A model generated the notes under the pieces. The model worked only from the letters and a program-made list of their open reading frames with translations. It was not told the origin of the DNA and searched no databases. The position numbers and the translations under genes were made by a program. This document shows, piece by piece, positions 1-4,228 of a stretch of 5,103 nucleotides of DNA (position 1 is the stretch's first letter; each line of letters opens with the position of its first letter). The stretch is from an uncultured Eubacteriales bacterium (GTDB lineage Bacteria; Bacillota; Clostridia; Oscillospirales; Acutalibacteraceae). The stretch lies in contig CAKTXU010000168.1 of NCBI GenBank assembly GCA_934630995.1, positions 1-5,103 of the forward strand, in the 5' to 3' direction.

Positions 1-1
1 G

Positions 2-514
2 CAGCTCAACGAGCTGTTTCTATCCTGCGGAATGGGCTTTCTTCTGGGCGCCTTTTACGATGTTTTCCGCCTTATCCGCCTGATCATGAAGCCGGGCGCA
101 AAGGCGATTTTCTTTCAGGATTTGGCATATTTTCTGATTTCCGCCATTGTGACCTTCCTGTTTGCTCTGGCCGTTATGGACGGGGAGCTGCGGTTTTATC
201 TGTTCCTCGGTCTGGCGGTGGGCTTCGCCGCCTATTACTTTACCATCGGCCGCGTAGTCATGCGCTGCGGCGAAGCCGCCGTGGCGGCGTTTTTAAAGGC
301 TTGGCATTTCCTGTGGTGGCTCATTTTCTGGCCTTTCCGGTTCCTTTTTCGGCTTCTTCGCCGTCCGCTGGCCTTATTCAAGAAAATTTTCCTGTTTCTA
401 CCGGAAAAATTCCTTTCTTTTTTGAAAAAAGGCTTGAAACAAACCCGCTCCCTATTGTATAATCAAAAAAAGAAGCGGATACAGGTTGACGGTGAGGAAT
501 CAGAAAGGGATTAG
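2..514 (+). CDS. yabQ: Spore cortex biosynthesis protein YabQ (5'-truncated by window edge)
   Basis: Small integral membrane protein of the YabQ family. In Bacillus it is made in the mother cell and needed for spore cortex formation. The frame is open back to the window edge, and the ten codons before the Met codon at 32 (QLNELFLSCG) read as part of the first membrane helix. The true start therefore lies upstream and that Met is internal. About 170 residues are visible. The family signature GxxLGxxYDxxRLIR falls at the start. Hydrophobic segments follow at about visible residues 38-58, 62-80 and 95-112. After them comes a very basic, Lys/Arg-rich tail. The family assignment rests on this opening motif, the membrane layout and the divIC gene directly behind. 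A sigma-A-like promoter for the next gene is embedded in the tail codons. High confidence in family; the essential cortex role is taken from Bacillus. Confidence 0.88.
   Translation, partial: QLNELFLSCGMGFLLGAFYDVFRLIRLIMKPGAKAIFFQDLAYFLISAIVTFLFALAVMDGELRFYLFLGLAVGFAAYYFTIGRVVMRCGEAAVAAFLKAWHFLWWLIFWPFRFLFRLLRRPLALFKKIFLFLPEKFLSFLKKGLKQTRSLLYNQKKKRIQVDGEESERD
434..463 (+). promoter_or_regulatory. Sigma-A-type promoter inside the 3' end of yabQ, for divIC
   Basis: The -35 element TTGAAA (434-439, one mismatch to consensus) and a perfect -10 TATAAT (458-463) are separated by 18 bases. The predicted transcript start is near 470, about 50 bases before the divIC ATG. The AT-rich patch stands out from the GC-rich surroundings. 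It would let divIC and the S1 gene be transcribed during growth while yabQ is under sporulation control. This is a sequence match only. Confidence 0.65.
503..510 (+). promoter_or_regulatory. Ribosome binding site deciding the divIC start
   Basis: GAAAGGGA lies 11 bases before the ATG at 522. The alternative TTG at 486 has only a weak AGAAG 10 bases upstream. It would also lie about 16 bases from the predicted transcript start of the internal promoter, leaving little leader. I therefore prefer the ATG, without excluding the TTG. Confidence 0.45.
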
Positions 515-521
515 ACGTACC

Positions 522-803
522 ATGAGAGCCGAAAAAAGGAAGAAGAAAAGCATTTTTCTTCGGATAGCTCTGCTTGCCTTTTCGGTCTACGTGATTATTA
601 TGCTGGTGCAGCTGCAGCGGGAGCTTGGGCAGCGGCAGCAGGATTTGAATACATTGGAGCAAACGCTGAAGAATCAGCAGGCCCTCAACGAAGATTTGAA
701 AAACAAGACGGAGAATTATGAAACCTATCTGGATCAGCAGGCGCGGGATCAGGGGTATTCCCGGCCGGGCGAGTCGATTTATAAGGAGATCCCTGGCTCC
801 TGA
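522..803 (+). CDS. divIC: Septum formation initiator DivIC/FtsB family protein
   Basis: Bitopic cell division protein. In Bacillus, DivIC works with FtsL and DivIB in the divisome at the septum. From the ATG at 522 the product is 93 residues: a basic cytoplasmic stub (RAEKRKKK, 2-9), one membrane helix (about 11-30), then an extracytoplasmic coiled coil rich in Gln, Leu and Glu (about 31-68). It ends in a family-like segment, YLDQQARDQGYSRPGE (69-84), matching the usual 'A-R-x-x-x-G-x-x-x-P-G-E' end. This is at the short side for the family. A TTG start at 486 would add 12 residues and overlap yabQ by 29 bases; with the ATG there is a 7-base gap. The yabQ-divIC-S1 order matches Bacillus and other spore formers and supports the call. 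A likely growth-phase promoter lies at 434-463. The family is confident; the exact start is less so. Confidence 0.85.
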   Translation: MRAEKRKKKSIFLRIALLAFSVYVIIMLVQLQRELGQRQQDLNTLEQTLKNQQALNEDLKNKTENYETYLDQQARDQGYSRPGESIYKEIPGS

Positions 804-815
804 CGGGAGCCGGAT
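789..815 (+). other. Stem-loop overlapping the divIC stop codon
   Basis: GGCTCC (795-800) and GGAGCC (806-811) are perfect inverse complements around the 5-base loop TGACG, which holds the divIC stop codon. The stem extends by T·G and C-G (793-794 with 812-813), or alternatively by ATCC (789-792) with GGAT (812-815) around a two-base bulge. No T-run follows, so it is not a standard terminator. It could protect or separate the divIC message from the next gene. The structure is seen; the function is unknown. Confidence 0.4.
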
Positions 816-869
816 CGGATATAGGCGTCCATTGGCATGACTGATAAAGTGGGAGGAAAATAGGCGTTT

Positions 870-1307
870 ATGCAGTTGGAAGTAGGAGCGGTTCTGGAGG
901 GCAAGGTCACAGGTATCACCAAATTCGGCGCGTTTGTGGAGCTTCCGGGCGGCAAAACCGGCATGGTGCACATCTCGGAGGTCGCGCCGACCTATGTCAA
1001 GGAAATCCGGGATTACGTCACGGAGAACCAGACGGTCAAGGTGAAAATTCTGAGCATCGGTGAGGACGGCAAGGTCAGCCTGTCCATGAAGAAGGCGGTG
1101 GAGACGCCCAGGGGAGGCAATGCCCGCCCTCGTACCGTGTCGCCCGGCCGCCCCGGCGGATTCGAGTGGCAGTCCTCCCGCAATGAAAGCGGCAGCTTCG
1201 AGGATATGATGTCCAAGTTCAAGCAGACCAGCGATGAGAAGATGCTGGATCTGAAGCGGTCGATGGACGGCAAGCACGGAGGCTTCTCCCGCAGGGGGAC
1301 CAAGTAA
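870..1307 (+). CDS. yabR: S1 domain RNA-binding protein, YabR / general stress protein 13 type
   Basis: Small RNA-binding protein of 145 residues with a single S1 (OB-fold) domain at about residues 1-76. It shows the usual S1 landmarks: a G-x-V-L-E-G-K-V opening, ITKFGAFVEL (16-25), GMVHIS (31-36) and a final strand ending KVSLSMKKA. A low-complexity stretch rich in Gly, Pro and Arg follows, then a conserved-looking amphipathic segment at 110-130 (FEDMMSKFKQTSDEKMLDLKR) and a basic end. This two-part layout is typical of the YabR/YugI group found after divIC in Firmicutes; the S1 fold predicts binding of RNA or ribosomes, but the exact target is not known. The ATG at 870 is the first possible start because an in-frame TAG lies at 861. 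Its GGAGG (852-856) is 13 bases away, rather long. The gene lies 66 bases after divIC and ends before a strong terminator. The symbol is by synteny; the GSP13 paralogue is an alternative name. Confidence 0.85.
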   Translation: MQLEVGAVLEGKVTGITKFGAFVELPGGKTGMVHISEVAPTYVKEIRDYVTENQTVKVKILSIGEDGKVSLSMKKAVETPRGGNARPRTVSPGRPGGFEWQSSRNESGSFEDMMSKFKQTSDEKMLDLKRSMDGKHGGFSRRGTK

Positions 1308-1343
1308 GCCTGCCTGCGCCCTGTCCGGGCAATTTTATAGACA

Positions 1344-1375
1344 AGGGGGCGGAGAATCATCTCCCGCCCCTTTTT
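1344..1375 (+). terminator. Rho-independent terminator after the S1 gene
   Basis: GGGGCGG-AGA (1346-1355) pairs with TCTCCCGCCCC (1360-1370) with one bulged C and a 4-base loop, followed directly by five Ts (1371-1375). Extra A/G pairs with the T-run are possible at the base. This is a strong intrinsic terminator. Its T-run ends only 10 bases before the ribosome binding site of the next gene, so it can also be read as a leader element of the amidohydrolase gene. Confidence 0.85.
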
Positions 1376-1385
1376 GCAGTTTGTT

Positions 1386-1390
1386 GGAGG
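1386..1390 (+). promoter_or_regulatory. Ribosome binding site setting the amidohydrolase start
   Basis: GGAGG lies 8 bases before the ATG at 1399. In-frame TTG codons at 1381 and 1384 precede or overlap this site and have no ribosome site of their own, so the ATG is the start. Confidence 0.8.
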
Positions 1391-1398
1391 TTACCGGT

Positions 1399-2559
1399 AT
1401 GCGCATTGTCAACGCCAGGATATTTCCCATCGACGCGCCGCCCATTGAGGACGGTTTTGTGGAAATCGAAGAGGGGAAAATCGCCGCCATCGGCTCCATG
1501 AAGGAGGCCTGCCCGGCGGAGGGAGAGCTGCTTGATGCAGCGGGAGGCTGGCTTTTCCCAGGCTTTATCGACGCCCACTGCCATTTGGGCATGTGGGAGG
1601 ACGGTCTGGGCTTCGAGGGGGACGACGGCAACGAGAGCACCGATCCGGCCACTCCGCAGCTGCGGGCCCTGGATGCGGTCAATCCGCTGGACCCCTGTTT
1701 TAGAGAGGCGTTGGCGGCAGGCGTCACCACGGTGGTGACCGGCCCGGGCAGCGCCAATCCTGTGGGCGGGCAGCTCTGCGCGATGAAGACCTACGGCCGC
1801 CGGATGGAGGAAATGCTTCTCTTGGCTCCGGCCGCGATGAAAATGGCTCTGGGGGAAAATCCGAAAACCACCTATAATGAAAAGTCCCAGACCCCTATGA
1901 CCCGGATGGGGACCGCCGCCGTCATCCGGGAACAGCTGTCCAAGGCGTCTCGCTATGCCCATGACAAGGCGCTGGCGGCGGAGGACGAGGATCTGGACGA
2001 GCCGGATTATGACGCCAAGTGCGAGGCACTGCTGCCCGTCGTGCGGGGAGAGCTGCCGGTCCATTTCCACGCCCACCGGCTGGACGATATGTTCACCGCC
2101 CGGCGGATTGCCGGGGAATTCCATCTGCGATATGTCCTCGTTCACGGCACCCAGGGGCATCTGGCGCCGGATCTGCTGGCGGAGGACGGCGCGCCGGTGC
2201 TCTGCGGTCCCTTGCTCTGTGACCGTTCCAAGCCGGAGCTGCGGGATTTGACGCCGGAAAACCCGGCCGTCCTGCGCCGTGCAGGGGTGACGGTCGCCAT
2301 TGTCACCGACCATCCCGTGGTGCCTATACAGTATCTGCCTCTGTGCGCCGGTCTGGCCGTGCGGGAGGGATTGACTTGGGAGGAAGCGCTTCGGGCTGTC
2401 ACCCTGACGCCTGCCGAAATCTGCGGCATCGCGGACCGGGTGGGCTCCATCACCCCGGGCAAGGACGCCGATCTGGTTTTATTTTCCGGCGATCCGCTGA
2501 CCCTGGCGGCCAAGCCGCTGATGGTTTTCGCCGGAGGCGTCGGGATGGATTTGAGATAA
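1399..2559 (+). CDS. Metal-dependent amidohydrolase (imidazolonepropionase-related, substrate unknown)
   Basis: Cytoplasmic hydrolase of the amidohydrolase superfamily, 386 residues, with no signal peptide. The N-terminal part forms the small beta-sandwich typical of the family, then GFIDAHCH (55-62) brings the first two metal-binding histidines, H60 and H62. K148 or K156 in the MKMALGENPK stretch are possible active-site lysines. HFHAH (222-226) and VHGT (H249) give the later histidines, and TDHP supplies the catalytic aspartate D304. The C-terminal signature TPAEICGI (337-344) and G349-SITPGKDADLVLFSGDP close the sandwich. All key residues of the fold are present, so it looks active. The pattern matches the group often annotated simply as 'amidohydrolase' and related to HutI, but no Hut genes are nearby and the substrate cannot be named. 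A fumarase alpha gene follows after 41 bases, probably on the same transcript. No promoter of its own was found between the terminator and the start. Confidence 0.85.
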   Translation: MRIVNARIFPIDAPPIEDGFVEIEEGKIAAIGSMKEACPAEGELLDAAGGWLFPGFIDAHCHLGMWEDGLGFEGDDGNESTDPATPQLRALDAVNPLDPCFREALAAGVTTVVTGPGSANPVGGQLCAMKTYGRRMEEMLLLAPAAMKMALGENPKTTYNEKSQTPMTRMGTAAVIREQLSKASRYAHDKALAAEDEDLDEPDYDAKCEALLPVVRGELPVHFHAHRLDDMFTARRIAGEFHLRYVLVHGTQGHLAPDLLAEDGAPVLCGPLLCDRSKPELRDLTPENPAVLRRAGVTVAIVTDHPVVPIQYLPLCAGLAVREGLTWEEALRAVTLTPAEICGIADRVGSITPGKDADLVLFSGDPLTLAAKPLMVFAGGVGMDLR

Positions 2560-2567
2560 TTATCACC

Positions 2568-2590
2568 GCGGGGCCTTCCCCGCAAAGGAG
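2568..2590 (+). promoter_or_regulatory. Stem-loop abutting the fumarase ribosome binding site
   Basis: GCGGGG (2568-2573) and CCCCGC (2578-2583) form a perfect 6-bp stem with a CCTT loop. It is followed without a gap by AAAGGAG (2584-2590), 10 bases before the ATG at 2601. No T-run follows, so it is not a terminator. It may shape ribosome access or mark a processing point between the two genes. Confidence 0.5.
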
Positions 2591-2600
2591 CGGAAAAATC

Positions 2601-3443
2601 ATGAGGGAGATACCGGTTCAGCAGATAGAGGACGCCGTCCGCGATATGTGCATCGAGGCCAATCGGAGGCTGCCGGAGGATGTGAAAAAGGCCGTGACGG
2701 CCGGCCGGGCGGCGGAAACCAAGCCGCTGGCCCGGGATATACTGGGCGATTTGGAGCGGAACTGGGAGACGGCGGAGAAAAACGCCCTCCCCGTCTGTCA
2801 GGATACAGGCATGGCGGTGGTTTTCGCCGAGATAGGGCAGGAGGTACACATCTCCGGCGGATTGCTGGCGGACGCGGTCAATCGCGGCGTGGCGCGGGGC
2901 TACACCGAAGGCAGGCTGCGCTGTTCGGTGGTGGCCGATCCCCTGCGTCGGGTCAACACGGGAGACAATACCCCTGCCGTGCTGCATACCGTTCTGACGC
3001 AGGGGGACAGATTGTCCCTGACTGTGGCGCCAAAGGGCTTCGGCAGTGAGAATATGAGCCGGATATACATGCTCACCCCGGCGGCGGATCGGGACGCTGT
3101 TCTCTCCTGTATAGAAGACGCTGTCCGGCGGGCCGGCAGCAATCCTTGTCCGCCTATGGTGCTGGGGGTCGGTATAGGCGGGGATTTCGAGCTGTGCGCC
3201 CTGCTGGCGAAAAAGGCCCTCTGCCGCCCTCTGACCCGCCCCCATCCCGACGCGTTTTACGCACAACTGGAGCGGGACGCGCTCGACCGGGTCAACGCCC
3301 TGGATATCGGGCCTCAGGGATTTGGGGGATATACCACGGCTCTGGGGGTCCAGGTGGAGACATATCCGACCCATATTGCCGGACTGCCCCTGGCGGTTAA
3401 CGTGGGCTGCCACGTCACCCGTCACAGCCATCGTATTTTATAA
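2601..3443 (+). CDS. fumA: Fumarate hydratase class I, alpha (iron-sulfur) subunit
   Basis: Class I fumarases carry a [4Fe-4S] cluster and interconvert fumarate and (S)-malate in the cytoplasm. In many anaerobes the enzyme is split into alpha and beta subunits. This 280-residue product is the alpha, cluster-binding part and is full length for a separate alpha. The three expected cluster cysteines are C66 in LPVCQDTG, C183 in GSNPCPP and C270 in AVNVGCHVTRH. Other family landmarks are VNTGDNTPAVLHT, APKGFGSENMS, GVGIGGDFELCALLAKKA and GPQGFGGYTTALGV. The start at 2601 is chosen because AAAGGAG lies 10 bases upstream and the protein begins as the family does; the frame is also open further upstream, inside the amidohydrolase gene. 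L-tartrate dehydratase alpha (TtdA) is a close relative and cannot be excluded. The beta subunit normally follows directly, but here a promoter and hpf come next. Alpha alone is not expected to be active, so a beta partner elsewhere is likely. Confidence 0.88.
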   Translation: MREIPVQQIEDAVRDMCIEANRRLPEDVKKAVTAGRAAETKPLARDILGDLERNWETAEKNALPVCQDTGMAVVFAEIGQEVHISGGLLADAVNRGVARGYTEGRLRCSVVADPLRRVNTGDNTPAVLHTVLTQGDRLSLTVAPKGFGSENMSRIYMLTPAADRDAVLSCIEDAVRRAGSNPCPPMVLGVGIGGDFELCALLAKKALCRPLTRPHPDAFYAQLERDALDRVNALDIGPQGFGGYTTALGVQVETYPTHIAGLPLAVNVGCHVTRHSHRIL

Positions 3444-3481
3444 AAGCAACAAATTATTCGTTTCTTATTCACAAAGGCCGG

Positions 3482-3510
3482 TTTATTTTTTTCATACGGC
3501 ATGCTATAAT
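3482..3510 (+). promoter_or_regulatory. Extended -10 sigma-A promoter of hpf
   Basis: TGCTATAAT (3502-3510) is a perfect extended -10 element. The -35 region is weak (TTTATT, 3482-3487, 17-base spacing), as is common for extended -10 promoters. The predicted transcript start is near A3517, giving a leader of about 92 bases. The surrounding 3444-3500 is AT-rich and holds no other feature I can support. Confidence 0.7.
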
Positions 3511-3514
3511 CAAA

Positions 3515-3593
3515 CTATACCGATACCAATCCAACAGGCTAAAACGCCGCTATGGGGAAATATCGGTAGAATCCGCTCGAAAGGGCGGTATAG
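3515..3593 (+). promoter_or_regulatory. Structured 5' leader of hpf with alternative pairings
   Basis: Three perfect or near-perfect pairings are visible. TACCGATA (3518-3525) pairs with TATCGGTA (3561-3568), 8 bp. CCGCTC (3573-3578) pairs with GGGCGG (3583-3588), 6 bp with one U·G, capped by a GAAA tetraloop. CTATACC (3515-3521) pairs with GGTATAG (3587-3593), up to 7 bp, ending two bases before the AGGAG ribosome site; only 5 bp of it if transcription starts at 3517. The third excludes the other two. I do not match it to a named riboswitch. Structured RNAs upstream of raiA/hpf genes are known, so a comparison with those families is apt. Confidence 0.5.
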
Positions 3594-3608
3594 ATAGGAG
3601 CTGATTGT

Positions 3609-4133
3609 ATGAAAATCACCATCACCGGCAGAAAGGTTGCGATTCGTCCTTCCTTCACGGAGCGAACGGAGAAAAAGCTGTCAAAACTGGATAAGTTCTT
3701 TGAAGCCGATGCCGCCGCCGATGTGACCGTTTCGATGGAAACCGCTGCGAAACAGCGCGTGGAGGTGACGATCCGCTGCAATGGACTGGTCTTCCGCGCG
3801 GAGGAAACGGCGGAGGACGCCAACGACGCGGTGGATCGCCTGATAGATATCCTGCTCCGCCAGATACGCAAAAACAAGACCCGGCTGGAAAAGCGGCTGC
3901 GCGCCGGGGCCTTTACCGACGGCTTCCCGGCCGAAGAGGAGGAGGCCGAATACCGGCTGGTCCGCTCCAAGAGCTTTCCGGTCAAGCCGATGGATCCTGA
4001 GGAGGCTATTCTGCAGATGAATACCTCCGGCCATCAGTTTTATATGTTCCGCAATATGGATTCCGGGGAAATCAACGTGGTCTATCGACGCCGGGACGGC
4101 GATTATGGGCTGTTGGAGCCGGATGCGGAATAA
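3609..4133 (+). CDS. hpf: Long-form ribosome hibernation promoting factor (HPF/RaiA)
   Basis: Cytoplasmic ribosome-binding protein that inactivates ribosomes in slow growth. The long form, usual in Firmicutes, joins two 70S ribosomes into a 100S dimer. The 174 residues show the two expected parts. The N-terminal domain (about 1-98) begins MKITITGRKV, contains KLSKLDKFF and ends in the basic helix LLRQIRKNKTRLEKRLR that lies in the decoding region in known structures. An acidic linker (about 99-115) leads to the C-terminal dimerisation domain (about 117-171) with VRSKSFPVKPMDPEEAI, GHQFYMFRN and GEINVVYRRRDGDYGLLEP. The length fits long HPF. The usual 'LLGHDFFVF' stretch reads TSGHQFYMF here (139-147), a mild variation in the dimer region. 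The start is set by AGGAG (3596-3600), 8 bases before the ATG. It has its own extended -10 promoter, structured leader and terminator, so it is probably a single-gene unit. Confidence 0.95.
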   Translation: MKITITGRKVAIRPSFTERTEKKLSKLDKFFEADAAADVTVSMETAAKQRVEVTIRCNGLVFRAEETAEDANDAVDRLIDILLRQIRKNKTRLEKRLRAGAFTDGFPAEEEEAEYRLVRSKSFPVKPMDPEEAILQMNTSGHQFYMFRNMDSGEINVVYRRRDGDYGLLEPDAE

Positions 4134-4137
4134 TCGT

Positions 4138-4208
4138 GATACCCGTGATACAGGCTCGAGCGGGGCGTACGCATAGGCGCAGCGCCCCGCTTTTCTATGG
4201 ATACCCGT
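4138..4208 (+). repeat. 9-bp direct repeat flanking the hpf terminator
   Basis: GATACCCGT occurs at 4138-4146 and again at 4200-4208, bracketing 53 bases that hold the terminator. A related overlapping tandem, CGTGATAC, is at 4135-4142 and 4144-4151. The span could be an inserted terminator-bearing unit with a target duplication, but no transposon ends are visible and chance is possible. Confidence 0.3.
4159..4196 (+). terminator. Rho-independent terminator of hpf
   Basis: AGCGGGGCG (4159-4167) and CGCCCCGCT (4183-4191) form a perfect 9-bp GC-rich stem around a 15-base loop that may fold further. TTTTCT (4191-4196) follows. The T-run is short, but position and stem strength make it a good terminator 25 bases after the hpf stop. 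Confidence 0.8.
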
Positions 4209-4213
4209 TGTAT

Positions 4214-4218
4214 GGAGG
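4214..4218 (+). promoter_or_regulatory. Ribosome binding site selecting a GTG start
   Basis: GGAGG lies 10 bases before the GTG at 4229. The in-frame ATG at 4241 is 22 bases away, too far. The GTG also adds residues that complete the basic start of the signal peptide. Confidence 0.65.
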
Positions 4219-4228
4219 AACCGTTACC

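Noticed and set aside
832..850. Sigma-54-like TTGGCA before the S1 gene
   Set aside because: The required GC element at -12 is absent, and the gene is explained by transcription from the divIC promoter.
378..1277. Long minus-strand open frame of 299 codons
   Set aside because: It lies antisense to yabQ, divIC and the S1 gene, all of which have clear family motifs. Its product is of odd composition, and no ribosome site or family supports it.
1318..1337. Small hairpin GCCC/GGGC followed by TTTT before the main terminator
   Set aside because: The stem has only four pairs and is unlikely to terminate transcription by itself. The strong terminator at 1344-1375 accounts for the end of the S1 unit.
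1328..1343. TATAGA as a possible -10 for the amidohydrolase
   Set aside because: There is no acceptable -35 at the right distance in the GC-rich end of the S1 gene, so it is too weak to list as a promoter.
1357..2313. Minus-strand open frame of 318 codons opposite the amidohydrolase
   Set aside because: High GC removes stop codons from opposite frames. The + strand carries a complete amidohydrolase with active-site motifs, while the minus product has no recognisable domain.
2142..3431. Minus-strand open frame of 429 codons opposite amidohydrolase and fumarase
   Set aside because: It spans two real genes on the other strand. It is a shadow created by codon bias, with no plausible start signal.
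3430..3492. Possible fumarase terminator ending in the run of seven Ts (3486-3492)
   Set aside because: No stable stem precedes the T-run; GGCCGG just before it cannot form a proper hairpin. It more likely belongs to the AT-rich upstream part of the hpf promoter.
3481..3502. Sigma-B-like promoter (GTTTAT ... CGGCAT) before hpf
   Set aside because: The spacing is only 10 bases and the -10 part is poor. The extended -10 sigma-A site next to it explains the region better.
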